In this document: one piece after another, positions 45,042 to 53,289 of the stretch | How the letters are laid out: each line of letters opens with the position of its first letter | Numbering within the stretch: position 1 is the stretch's first letter | NCBI RefSeq assembly: GCF_003350535.1 | Contig: NZ_QQBB01000002.1 | Coordinates: forward strand, 554,594 to 618,593 | From: Microvirga subterranea | Lineage (GTDB): Bacteria; Pseudomonadota; Alphaproteobacteria; Rhizobiales; Beijerinckiaceae | Reading direction: 5' to 3' | Length of the DNA: 64,000 nucleotides | Program-made: the position numbers and the translations under genes | Notes under the pieces: generated by a model | Told to the model about the DNA's origin: nothing | The model's database searches: none | The model's input: only the letters and a program-made list of their open reading frames with translations

Positions 45042-45843
45042 ATGGGCCGTGCTGGCCACCATCTTCCTGTCGCTTCCCACAGAAGCGAGGGAGCTTCGCG
45101 TCTGCGCAGATCCCAACAATCTGCCGTTCTCGAACGATAAAGAAGAAGGCTTCGAGAACAGGATCGCGGAGCTGATCGCCGGAGATCTCCGTGCGACGGT
45201 AAGCTATGTCTGGTACGCACAGCGCAGAGGATTTCTGAGGGAAACACTCAAAGCCGAGCGCTGCGATGTCGTGATGGGGCTTCCAAGCAACATGGAAGGT
45301 GTCCGCACGACTGCTCCCTACTATCGATCATCCTACGTGTTCGTGACGCGTGACGGTGAGCCGGAGGTTGCCTCCTTCAACGACGAGGCGCTTCGCCACA
45401 GGGTCGTCGGAGTTCAACTCGTCGGGGATGACGGATGGAACACGCCGCCCGCGCACGCCTTGAGCCGACGTGGAATAGTAGACAACGTTCGCGGGTACCC
45501 GCTCTATGGTGACTACAGGTCCCCGAACCCGCCGGCACGCATCATACAAGCCGTTGCTGAGCGCGAGATCGACGTTGCCGTCGTCTGGGGGCCGCTTGCC
45601 GGCTATTTCTCATCACGCCAGACGGTCCCGCTGCGCTTCAATCCGGTGAGGCCGCAGTTCGACGGGCCAAAGCTTCCGATGGTCTGGGATATATCCGTAG
45701 CGGTGCGGAGGGACGACGAGATGTTGCATCAGGAAATCGATGCGGCAATCACACATCACCGTTCAGAGATCGATGCCATTCTTTCCGAGTATGGAATGCC
45801 GCGCCTTGATGGAGCTTCGCAGCAGGCAGAGGTGGCTCGATGA
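45022..45843 (+). CDS. xoxJ: XoxJ/MoxJ-type periplasmic protein of the quinoprotein dehydrogenase system
   Basis: This protein has 273 residues. The signal peptide is MCSSSLKWAVLATIFLSLPTEA. The mature part starts ELRVCADPNNLPFSNDKEEGFENRIAELIA, the typical XoxJ/MoxJ start within the SBP family 3 fold. XoxJ-like proteins are thought to help activate or mature the dehydrogenase rather than to import a ligand. It overlaps the xoxF end by 20 bases and the cytochrome start by 4, so xoxF-J-G are coupled. Confidence 0.9.
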   Translation: MCSSSLKWAVLATIFLSLPTEARELRVCADPNNLPFSNDKEEGFENRIAELIAGDLRATVSYVWYAQRRGFLRETLKAERCDVVMGLPSNMEGVRTTAPYYRSSYVFVTRDGEPEVASFNDEALRHRVVGVQLVGDDGWNTPPAHALSRRGIVDNVRGYPLYGDYRSPNPPARIIQAVAEREIDVAVVWGPLAGYFSSRQTVPLRFNPVRPQFDGPKLPMVWDISVAVRRDDEMLHQEIDAAITHHRSEIDAILSEYGMPRLDGASQQAEVAR

Positions 45844-46406
45844 ATCGGATTGTCGCGCCTGCTGGCATTTTTCTCCTTCTCGTCCTTGGTGCATGCGAAC
45901 GCGAGGAACGGGCCTTCCGAGCGGATCCCATTGCAACGGAAACCGAGGAGAAGATCGCTCTCGTGCCTCTGTCGCCGGGCAGTGGTCCTCCTGTGGAACA
46001 CCGGACGGGCAAAGGCAAGGAATACGAGGATAACGCCTACCATGTAGCGCAAGGCAAGAGACTTTATACCTGGTTCAACTGCAACGGCTGCCATAGCAAC
46101 GGAGGAGGAGGCTCCGGTCCCCCTCTGATGGATGACCGCTGGATCTACGGCGGACAGATCGAGAATATCGTGCAGACCATCAGGGAGGGGCGCCCAAACG
46201 GTATGCCGTCCTTCCGCGGGAAGGTCCCCGACGATCAGATCTGGGAACTCGCTGCATATGTACGCTCGATGAGCGGCAACGTGGCAAAGGATGTCGCGCC
46301 GGGACGCAATGACGACATGCACCCGCGTCCTGCGGAAAATCGGGAGCCCGATAGTCCGCCGGTCGCGGGTGGCAGCATACCGCCATCCGCCGAAATGCCC
46401 CAGTGA
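45840..46406 (+). CDS. xoxG: XoxG-like c-type cytochrome, predicted lipoprotein
   Basis: This protein has 188 residues with one heme motif, CNGCH, followed by GGGGSGPPLMDDRWIYGG and an axial Met in GMPSFRG. The signal sequence ends in a lipobox (LLLVLGAC), so the protein should be membrane-anchored, unlike soluble XoxG of model methylotrophs. It is the natural electron acceptor of the adjacent dehydrogenase and donor to the oxidase encoded next. The tail after residue 150 is Pro-rich and without structure. Confidence 0.88.
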   Translation: MNRIVAPAGIFLLLVLGACEREERAFRADPIATETEEKIALVPLSPGSGPPVEHRTGKGKEYEDNAYHVAQGKRLYTWFNCNGCHSNGGGGSGPPLMDDRWIYGGQIENIVQTIREGRPNGMPSFRGKVPDDQIWELAAYVRSMSGNVAKDVAPGRNDDMHPRPAENREPDSPPVAGGSIPPSAEMPQ

Positions 46407-46415
46407 GGCTCTCCG

Positions 46416-47417
46416 ATGCATCGGCGCCTTGCCTGCGTTTTTCTCATTCTCCCGCTCGGGGCTTGCCAAGGGTGGCAATCGGCACTCGACACTCATGGCC
46501 CAGCCGCCAGCGCCTTGGAGGCCCTTTTCTGGACATTCCTGTCGGTTCTCGGTTTCGTCTGGGTTCTTACGATGGGCGCGGTTGCCCTTTCTCTTCGAAG
46601 GCGTCGGCCGGAAGGGGAGGACCCGCTCGTCACCAATCCACGTCGGGAAAGCCGGATGGGGTGGACGATCAGCGGGGCGGTCGCTCTGACAGTGGTCACG
46701 GTCCTGACACTGACCGGGCTGAGCTATGCGTCGCAAAAGCACCTGTTCGAGAAGCGGGACGACGTCCTCACGATCAAGGTGACGGGTCACCAATGGTGGT
46801 GGCAGGTCGACTATGAGGATTCTCAAGCCGACAAGAGGTTCACGACGGCGAACGAGATCCATATTCCTGTTGGGGAGCCGGTCCTTTTGAAGCTGGAGTC
46901 CTCCGACGTCATTCACTCCTTTTGGGTTCCATCACTGACCGGCAAGATGGATCTCATTCCCGGGCGTCAGAACACTCTCCAAATCCAGGCAGATCGGGAA
47001 GGCAGCTATCGCGGCCAGTGCGCCGAATTCTGCGGCTGGCAACATGCTCATATGGGTATGCTGATCGTAGCGCGTCCGAAAGCTGAATTTGACGGCTGGC
47101 GTGATAACCAAATCCGGGACGCTACGGCGCCTCAGACCGATGAGCGCAAGCGCGGCGAACAGATCTTCTTCTCAAAGCCCTGCGTCATGTGCCACCAAGT
47201 GCGCGGAACGTCTGCGGGCGGGAAGGTGGCGCCCGACCTCACTCATGTCGGCAGCCGCCAATATATCGCAGCCGGTACGCTCCCGACGACGCGAGGCAAT
47301 ATCGCGGCTTGGATCGTCGATCCTCAAAGCATCAAGCCCGGTGCTCAAATGCCGGTCATCAAGATTGAGCCCGATGAGCTCGATCCTCTCGTGAGTTACC
47401 TGGAGGGGCTGAAATGA
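46416..47417 (+). CDS. coxB: Cytochrome c oxidase subunit II with C-terminal heme c (caa3-like)
   Basis: This protein has 333 residues. A lipoprotein signal (LILPLGAC) is followed by two membrane helices and the cupredoxin domain with CuA ligands (CAEFCGWQHAHM) and the aromatic run GHQWWWQVDYED. A cytochrome c domain follows with CVMCH and Met in AQMPVIK. Fusion of heme c to subunit II is typical of caa3-type oxidases and of the alternative CoxMNOP oxidase of Bradyrhizobium. It should accept electrons from the XoxG-like cytochrome. It is 9 bases after xoxG and overlaps the subunit I gene. Confidence 0.94.
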   Translation: MHRRLACVFLILPLGACQGWQSALDTHGPAASALEALFWTFLSVLGFVWVLTMGAVALSLRRRRPEGEDPLVTNPRRESRMGWTISGAVALTVVTVLTLTGLSYASQKHLFEKRDDVLTIKVTGHQWWWQVDYEDSQADKRFTTANEIHIPVGEPVLLKLESSDVIHSFWVPSLTGKMDLIPGRQNTLQIQADREGSYRGQCAEFCGWQHAHMGMLIVARPKAEFDGWRDNQIRDATAPQTDERKRGEQIFFSKPCVMCHQVRGTSAGGKVAPDLTHVGSRQYIAAGTLPTTRGNIAAWIVDPQSIKPGAQMPVIKIEPDELDPLVSYLEGLK

Positions 47418-49384
47418 GCGATGTACTCGCCACTCATGAGCCGGTCGCGCCAATCGGACGGAAAAGCGAGGCATATGCTCCAGTAAATCCAAGAGAGCTG
47501 CGCGATAACCAGATCGACGGGCCGGAGTTGACGACACGCCTCGCAAAGACATGGGGAACGGCTCCGGGCCTCCTTGGCGCCCTTTCCACCGTGGATCACA
47601 AGATCATCGGGCGCCGTTATATCACGACCGCCTTCATGTTCCTGTTCCTCGGCGGGCTCTCGGCAGTCTTCATGCGCCTCCAGTTGGCTCGGCCTGAAAA
47701 CGGTTTGATGGGGCCGGACCTATATAACCAACTCTTCACGATGCACGGTACGACGATGATGTTCCTCTTCGGCGTACCGATCGGGGAGGCGCTTGCCGTC
47801 TATCTCGTTCCGCTGATGGTCGGAACGCGGAACATCGCGTTTCCAAGGCTCAATGCCTTCTCCTACTACGTATACTTATTCGGCGGTCTGATGATTTGGA
47901 TCGCCTTCATGTTGAACATCGGTGCCGATACAGGGTGGTTCTCCTACGTGCCCTTATCCGGACCCGAGTATTCTCCCGGAAAACGGGTGGACTTCTGGGC
48001 CCAGATGATCACCTTTACGGAGCTATCGGGTCTCGCCGTTGCCGTGGAAATCGTCGTCACCGTTCTAAAGCAGCGCGCGCCCGGTATGACGCTCGATCGC
48101 ATCCCGCTTTTCGTGTGGGCGGTGTTCGTGAACTCCTTCGTGATCATTTTCGCTCTGCCGGCGGTGATGATCGCCTCGACAATGCTGATCCTCGATCGTC
48201 TCGTTGGCACCCATTTCTTCAATCCGGCGGAAGGAGGAGATGCGCTTCTCTACCAGCACATGTTCTGGTTCTTCGGTCATCCGGAGGTCTATATCATCTT
48301 CCTGCCGGCCACCGGGTTCGTGTCCGCAATCGTGACGACGTTCGCCCGCCGACAGGCCTTTGGGTACCTGCCTCTCGTTCTCTCATTGATTGCTACGGGC
48401 TTCCTATCGTTCGGTCTTTGGGTGCACCACATGTTCACGGTTGGGCTGCCGCAGCTCGGGGCGAGCTTTTTTACGGCGTCGAGCATGCTCATCGCAATAC
48501 CGAACGGGATCCAGATCTTCTGTTGGATCGCTACGCTTTGGGATGGACGCCCCGTCGTCAAAACCCCGCTCCTCTTCGTGCTCGGCTTCTTCTTCATCTT
48601 CGTCGCCGGGGGCCTTTCGGGTATCATGCTTGCCTCCGTGCCGATCGATACGCAGGTGCATGATACCTACTTCGTCGTTGCGCATTTCCATTACGTGCTG
48701 ATCGGCGGCAACGTCTTTCCTCTCCTGGGCGCGATCTACTATTGGTTTCCCAAATTCACCGGCCGTATGATGAGCGAGCGTCTGGGCAAGTGGAATTTCT
48801 GGCTCGCTTTCATTGGTTTCAATATGGCGTTCTTCCCCATGCACATCACGGGGCTGATGGGCATGCCACGGAGGGTTTATACCTATCAGGCCGAAATGGG
48901 ATGGGGCACGTTGAACCTTGTCTCCACAGTCGGCGCATTGATCCTGTTCACGAGCTTCGTACTCTTCCTCATCAACGTGATCACGAGCCTGCGTCATGGC
49001 ATGATGGCCGGCCCGAATCCCTGGGAGTCCGGCACTCTCGAATGGGCGGCTGCGTCCCCGCCGCATCCACAGAATTTCGATCGGATTCCCGTGGTCACGA
49101 ACCGTGAGCCGCTCTGGGCGGAACGGAGCGCGATTCCCGTTGCCACGGGCCTCAGCGTTGACAATAGAGAACTGATCGTCAGCACCGTCACCGAGGCCCG
49201 GGCAGATCTTCGCGAAGCCTCCCCGGAACCCTCCTTGTGGCCCTTCATCGCGGCCGTTGCCACGGCTGTGGCCTTCATCGGCTCAATTTTCACCCCTTGG
49301 GCCGTGCTGTGGGGTGGGTCAGCCGTCGGAATCGCTCTGATCGGCTGGTTCTGGCCGAAGGGTGCAAAGGAGGACGAGTCGTGA
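47414..49384 (+). CDS. ctaD: Cytochrome c oxidase subunit I
   Basis: This protein has 656 residues and about twelve core membrane helices. Heme a and a3/CuB ligands are visible: MHGTTMMF, the FWFFGHPEVYI segment with the Tyr-His cross-link, HHMFTVG and HDTYFVVAHFHYVL. The residue pattern is that of an A-type oxidase, with the D-channel-like region near the N-terminus. A C-terminal extension of about 80 residues carries two more helices. It starts in the stop of subunit II (ATGA) and ends in the start of subunit III (GTGA). Confidence 0.96.
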   Translation: MSDVLATHEPVAPIGRKSEAYAPVNPRELRDNQIDGPELTTRLAKTWGTAPGLLGALSTVDHKIIGRRYITTAFMFLFLGGLSAVFMRLQLARPENGLMGPDLYNQLFTMHGTTMMFLFGVPIGEALAVYLVPLMVGTRNIAFPRLNAFSYYVYLFGGLMIWIAFMLNIGADTGWFSYVPLSGPEYSPGKRVDFWAQMITFTELSGLAVAVEIVVTVLKQRAPGMTLDRIPLFVWAVFVNSFVIIFALPAVMIASTMLILDRLVGTHFFNPAEGGDALLYQHMFWFFGHPEVYIIFLPATGFVSAIVTTFARRQAFGYLPLVLSLIATGFLSFGLWVHHMFTVGLPQLGASFFTASSMLIAIPNGIQIFCWIATLWDGRPVVKTPLLFVLGFFFIFVAGGLSGIMLASVPIDTQVHDTYFVVAHFHYVLIGGNVFPLLGAIYYWFPKFTGRMMSERLGKWNFWLAFIGFNMAFFPMHITGLMGMPRRVYTYQAEMGWGTLNLVSTVGALILFTSFVLFLINVITSLRHGMMAGPNPWESGTLEWAAASPPHPQNFDRIPVVTNREPLWAERSAIPVATGLSVDNRELIVSTVTEARADLREASPEPSLWPFIAAVATAVAFIGSIFTPWAVLWGGSAVGIALIGWFWPKGAKEDES

Positions 49385-49980
49385 GGCAGCGCCCCGTTCT
49401 CGACGTTTCCGGACTTCCGGAATATGGCTATGGAGCACGCAGTCCGGTCTGGTGGGGTACGGTCGGCTTCTGCGTCCTTGAGGGCATGGGATTCCTGATC
49501 GTCATCGGAGGCTATCTCTATCTTGCCTTCCTCAACCAGCAATGGCCGCTGAGCGCTCCTCCTGGAAGCTTGCTCTGGTCAAGCATCCTCACCGTTCTTG
49601 CCGTCGTCAGTGTTTGGCCCAACTGGCTGGCTAAGCAAAATGGTGAGCACGAGAATCTGCTCAAAGTCAGACGCGACCTCGTCGTCATGTCGCTGATCGG
49701 CTTAGTGCTCATTGTCCTTCGCATTTTTGAACTGGGTGCGCTGCATGTGCGATGGGATCAAAATGCCTATGGCTCGATGGTCTGGATGCTGCTTGGCCTC
49801 CACACCGCGCATATCGTAACGGACGTGATCGATACCATCGTCCTGACGGTTCTGATGTTCACCCGCCACGGACATGGCAAGCGGTTCAGCGACGTGAGCG
49901 ACAATGCGTTCTATTGGAACTTCGTCGTGCTGTCCTGGCTTCCGATCTACGTCCTGCTCTACTGGGCGCCGAGGCTGTGA
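49381..49980 (+). CDS. Cytochrome c oxidase subunit III
   Basis: This protein has 199 residues, with about five membrane helices in the short subunit III pattern (FCVLEGMGFLIVIGGYLYLAF, GLHTAHIVTDVIDTIVLTVLM, YWNFVVLSWLPIYVLLYWAPRL). The GTG at 49381 overlaps the subunit I stop. The longer frame upstream has no homology. It completes the aa3-type core and is followed 7 bases later by a small membrane gene. Confidence 0.92.
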   Translation: MRQRPVLDVSGLPEYGYGARSPVWWGTVGFCVLEGMGFLIVIGGYLYLAFLNQQWPLSAPPGSLLWSSILTVLAVVSVWPNWLAKQNGEHENLLKVRRDLVVMSLIGLVLIVLRIFELGALHVRWDQNAYGSMVWMLLGLHTAHIVTDVIDTIVLTVLMFTRHGHGKRFSDVSDNAFYWNFVVLSWLPIYVLLYWAPRL

Positions 49981-49987
49981 GGGAGCT

Positions 49988-50338
49988 ATGGCGATTCATT
50001 ATGCACGGGGAATTCCGTCCGCCGGCATCTTCGCCGGACCGGTAGCATGGCTGCTCAACACCCAGATCAATTATGCGCTGACCCCATGGATCTGCGCTCA
50101 TCAGGTCATGCTTGTTCCAGTTATTGCGCTCGCGATGGCGGCTATAAGCCTTTTCGGTGGCTTTCTGTCGTGGAGCGCTTATCGGACTTCAAGCGTTACA
50201 CCCAAGCCGGACTCTACGGGCGCAGGACGTCCTCATCGGTTCGTTGCGATCATCGGCGTGGCAATAGCTTGTCTCTTCTCGCTGGTCATCCTCGTGCAGG
50301 GAGCTGGGGGCTTCATTTTCCACGGATGTGAGCGATGA
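49988..50338 (+). CDS. Small membrane protein of the oxidase operon
   Basis: This protein has 116 residues and three hydrophobic segments (GIFAGPVAWLLNTQINYAL, VMLVPVIALAMAAISLFGGFL, FVAIIGVAIACLFSLVILVQ). I do not recognise the family. Position between subunit III and the CtaG-type gene suggests an accessory subunit or assembly factor, perhaps the CoxP-like small component of alternative oxidases. GGAG lies 3-4 bases before the ATG. Its stop overlaps the next start. Confidence 0.75.
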   Translation: MAIHYARGIPSAGIFAGPVAWLLNTQINYALTPWICAHQVMLVPVIALAMAAISLFGGFLSWSAYRTSSVTPKPDSTGAGRPHRFVAIIGVAIACLFSLVILVQGAGGFIFHGCER

Positions 50339-51240
50339 GGGCTGCTCTTGCCATCGTCTTCATCTTATATGCAGGGGCCGGTTTAGCTCACGACGGCTAT
50401 GACCATGGAGAATGGCTTTGGACTGAAAATCCCCTTGTGCTTGGTCCGCTGGGCCTTTCAGGAGGGCTCTATGCTCTCGGTGTCACCCGTCTGTGGCGGC
50501 GTGTCGGTCGAAGTCGAGGTGTCCGGCCTTGGCAGGCCGTATCCTTCGCTCTTGGATGGCTTCTCCTCTTCGGAGCTTTGGTCTCTCCGCTCCATTGGTT
50601 AGGCGAGCGCTTGTTCGCGGCCCACATGAGCGAGCATGAAATCATCATGGCTCTGGCTGCACCTCTATTGGCGGTTGCGCGTCCAGTCGGGGGAATGATT
50701 TGGGCATTCCCGTCAAGCTTGCGTCCAAGAGTAGGCAGCCTCGGGCGATCTCGGTTGTGGCGCCTATCCGGACGGTGGCTTACAGATCCCGCGATCGCAA
50801 CTGCGCTGCACGGAGGCGCTCTTTGGGCATGGCATAGCCCGGCTCTCTACGATGCTGCGCTCCAATCATCTATCATTCATTGGGCGCAGCATGTAAGCTT
50901 CCTTGCTTCGGCACTGCTGTTCTGGTGGGCTCTCCTCCAAGGCCGCGCCCGTCGACGTGGGTATGGGGTTGCCGTCTTCTATCTCTTTGCAACGGCGCTC
51001 CATTCCGGGTTTCTTGGCATCCTTCTGACCTTCGCTCGGGGGCCGATTTATCCGCTCCAAACCTCTGCTGCGCCGCAATGGGGATTGACGCCTCTGGAGG
51101 ACCAGCAACTCGCCGGTCTCATCATGTGGGTGCCGGCAGGCCTGGTTTATGCTGTTGCGGCTCTCGCGCTCGCCGGCCTTTGGATTGGCCATTCGGGGCT
51201 TGCAGGCAGAGGAGGGGGGAATGCTCTCATCACGCGGTAG
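50335..51240 (+). CDS. CtaG-type (caa3_CtaG) cytochrome c oxidase assembly protein
   Basis: This protein has 301 residues and about seven membrane helices. The caa3_CtaG family signature is visible: SPLHWLGERLFAAHMSEHEIIMALAAPLL, HGGALWAWHSPALYDAALQSSIIHWAQHVSFL and LTPLEDQQLAGLIMWVP. The conserved His residues are thought to handle copper. It probably delivers Cu to the oxidase encoded just upstream. It overlaps both neighbours. Confidence 0.9.
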   Translation: MRAALAIVFILYAGAGLAHDGYDHGEWLWTENPLVLGPLGLSGGLYALGVTRLWRRVGRSRGVRPWQAVSFALGWLLLFGALVSPLHWLGERLFAAHMSEHEIIMALAAPLLAVARPVGGMIWAFPSSLRPRVGSLGRSRLWRLSGRWLTDPAIATALHGGALWAWHSPALYDAALQSSIIHWAQHVSFLASALLFWWALLQGRARRRGYGVAVFYLFATALHSGFLGILLTFARGPIYPLQTSAAPQWGLTPLEDQQLAGLIMWVPAGLVYAVAALALAGLWIGHSGLAGRGGGNALITR

Positions 51241-51760
51241 GCTCCTCACCATTCTAGGCGGAACACTTCTTCTCGCCATCCTTTCGAGCATCGTAGGTCT
51301 CTCACGTCCGACACCTCGTCAGCGCCAGTCGATAAAGCCGTCGCCTGCGCCGCCGCTCCACTTGAACAGACGAGCGGTTGCGGTGGGGTTCGCGCTTTGT
51401 GCCGCAATTGCGATCGCGGTCTTCACTGGCCGCTGGTACCGGCAGATGGAGGACAAGCGACAGGCTGCAATTGCGTTGACGGGCGGGAATCCTGATCATG
51501 GACCTGGATTGATGCTGCGATATGGCTGCGGCGGCTGCCATATCGTTCAGGGCATCGCCGGAGCACGAGGTCAGGTCGGCCCCAACTTGAGTGATGTGTC
51601 CCGCCGGATTTACATCGGCGGCGTTACGACGAACTCGCCGGACAATCTCATTCGTTGGATCGTCAATCCCCGTGAGTTCGATCCGAAGACGGCAATGCCC
51701 GTTACCGGGATTTCCGAGCGCGAAGCACGCGACGTCGCCGCCTTCCTGTATTCACGTTAA
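51221..51760 (+). CDS. Membrane-anchored c-type cytochrome
   Basis: This protein has 179 residues. The ATG at 51221 has AGGAGGGGGG directly upstream. Two N-terminal hydrophobic segments (LLTILGGTLLLAILSSIVGL and AVGFALCAAIAIAVFTG) are followed by a cytochrome c domain with CGGCH, GQVGPNLSDVSRRIYIGG and axial Met in TAMPVTG. It ends the plus-strand block. It may shuttle electrons into subunit II of the same oxidase, or be an extra subunit. It is the third c-heme protein encoded after xoxF. Confidence 0.9.
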   Translation: MLSSRGRLLTILGGTLLLAILSSIVGLSRPTPRQRQSIKPSPAPPLHLNRRAVAVGFALCAAIAIAVFTGRWYRQMEDKRQAAIALTGGNPDHGPGLMLRYGCGGCHIVQGIAGARGQVGPNLSDVSRRIYIGGVTTNSPDNLIRWIVNPREFDPKTAMPVTGISEREARDVAAFLYSR

Positions 51761-51780
51761 AGCGGTTCCACTCGCCGAAC

Positions 51781-52752
51781 CTATGGTCTTGCAGTGCCCG
51801 CCCGCCAGGAATCGAGATCACTGAGCGAGACGTTCGATCCGCACAGAACCAGACCGAGGACGGCATCCTGCGGCAGCCCGGGGGCGATCTTCTCGGCAGC
51901 GGTGACGACGCAAGCAGCAGCCGGCTCGCAGAGTACTTTTTCGGTCTGAAGGATCCAGCTTACGTCGGCGAGCATGGGCTCATCTTCAACCAGCACGATC
52001 TCTTTCAGGAAGCTCTTGGCAGCCGCGATCGTCCGATGTGTGGCGAAAGGAGCCCCAAGCGTCCTGGCAACCGACGTTGCTCTGATGGTCACCGGCCGGT
52101 CGGCTTTGAGGGCTTCCGTCATCGTCTGGGCACCGATGGTTTCAACCCCATAGACCGTCAGATCCGGTCGCTTTGCCTTCAGGGCCGAGGCCACACCGGC
52201 CATAAACCCGCCCCCTCCGATCGAGACGAAGACATGGGTCAGATCCGGGACGTCGTCGAGGAATTCAAGGCCGAGCGTTCCATGGCCGGCGATGATGGCA
52301 GGATCATCATAGGGATGGACGAAGAGCTTTCCCTCGCTTTGATACGCCTCCGCCTTTGCAAACGCTTCGGCAGCATCCTCGCAGAGTTCAACGCGGGCGC
52401 CGAGCTTCAGCGTCAGTTCAACGTTGAATCGCGGAGTCACTTTCGGCATCAGGACGAGGGCGTCGAGTCCGAGGGTCCCCGCGACCTTGGCGAGCGCAAT
52501 GGCATGATTCCCTCCGGAGACGGTAACCAGTCCACGCCGACGCTCGTCTTCGGACATGGTCATGACCTTGTTGAACACCCCGCGCACCTTGAAGGAGCCT
52601 GCCATTTGCAAGGCCTCAAGCTTCAAGGCTGTCCTTCGACCGAGACGTTCCGACACATCCGGGCTTTCGAAAGCAGGCGTACGCCGGACCTTGCCGGCGA
52701 TGCGGACGCGTGCGGCCTCGATGTCTGCAAGGGAAACGTCAAACTCGGTCAT
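51781..52752 (-). CDS. Serine/threonine dehydratase family PLP enzyme
   Basis: This protein has 323 residues. The PLP lysine is in AGSFKVRGVFNK and the phosphate-binding glycine loop is SIGGGGFMAG. The ASGNHA-type motif appears as VSGGNHAIA, and the C-terminal LCGSN is present. The family deaminates serine or threonine to the 2-oxo acid through an enamine/imine, or acts on hydroxy-aspartate. There is no ACT regulatory domain, so it is catabolic. It is coupled to ridA (ATGA overlap), whose product removes the reactive enamine. The ATG at 52752 is chosen by that overlap. Confidence 0.9.
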   Translation of the reverse strand: MTEFDVSLADIEAARVRIAGKVRRTPAFESPDVSERLGRRTALKLEALQMAGSFKVRGVFNKVMTMSEDERRRGLVTVSGGNHAIALAKVAGTLGLDALVLMPKVTPRFNVELTLKLGARVELCEDAAEAFAKAEAYQSEGKLFVHPYDDPAIIAGHGTLGLEFLDDVPDLTHVFVSIGGGGFMAGVASALKAKRPDLTVYGVETIGAQTMTEALKADRPVTIRATSVARTLGAPFATHRTIAAAKSFLKEIVLVEDEPMLADVSWILQTEKVLCEPAAACVVTAAEKIAPGLPQDAVLGLVLCGSNVSLSDLDSWRAGTARP

Positions 52753-53144
52753 TGTTGTTCTCGTTCTGAAAGAGCGGTGCATTCAATCTCGAGGAGCATG
52801 CCATCCGGAAGTCGTCCGATCTCGACCGTGGAACGAGCTGGGTAGGGAGGCGAGAACACGGCGCCGTAGACTTCGTTCATTCCATGGAAGTTGCTGAGGT
52901 CCGTGAGGAAGACCGTCGTTTTGACGACTTGGTCCAGCCCTGATCCTGCCTCCGCGAGAATTGCCTCGATGTTACGGAATACGGCCTCTGTCTGGGCCTT
53001 GATATCGGCGAACCCAACGAGGTTGCCGTTCTCGTCGAGGGGAAGTTGGCCCGATACGAAAACAAGGTTGCCGGCACGGATCGCCTGTGAATAGGCACCT
53101 TTTGGCGCGGCGGCACGGGAAGTCAAAACAGAGTTGCGTGGCAT
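52749..53144 (-). CDS. ridA: RidA family enamine/imine deaminase
   Basis: This protein has 131 residues. The YjgF/YER057c/UK114 signature is clear: PKGAYSQAIRAGNLVFVSGQLPLDENGNLV, then VKTTVFLTDLSNFHGMNEVYGAVF, and the conserved Arg in PARSTVEIGRLPDG. RidA hydrolyses 2-aminoacrylate-type intermediates made by PLP dehydratases, and the partner enzyme is encoded next in the same operon. It is divergent from the ArgE-like gene, with 145 bases between starts. Confidence 0.92.
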   Translation of the reverse strand: MPRNSVLTSRAAAPKGAYSQAIRAGNLVFVSGQLPLDENGNLVGFADIKAQTEAVFRNIEAILAEAGSGLDQVVKTTVFLTDLSNFHGMNEVYGAVFSPPYPARSTVEIGRLPDGMLLEIECTALSEREQQ

Positions 53145-53289
53145 GGCATGCTGTCGAAAAGCGGCTGATCATTGAGGGTATGATAGGTTCCGTCAACCGC
53201 ACTTCTTGACTTCAGACGTATGAAAAGAATCTTGACGGTTCGAGCCGCATGGTTCGATGCTGGTCCTCCGTCATGGAGGTTCTTGCAAG

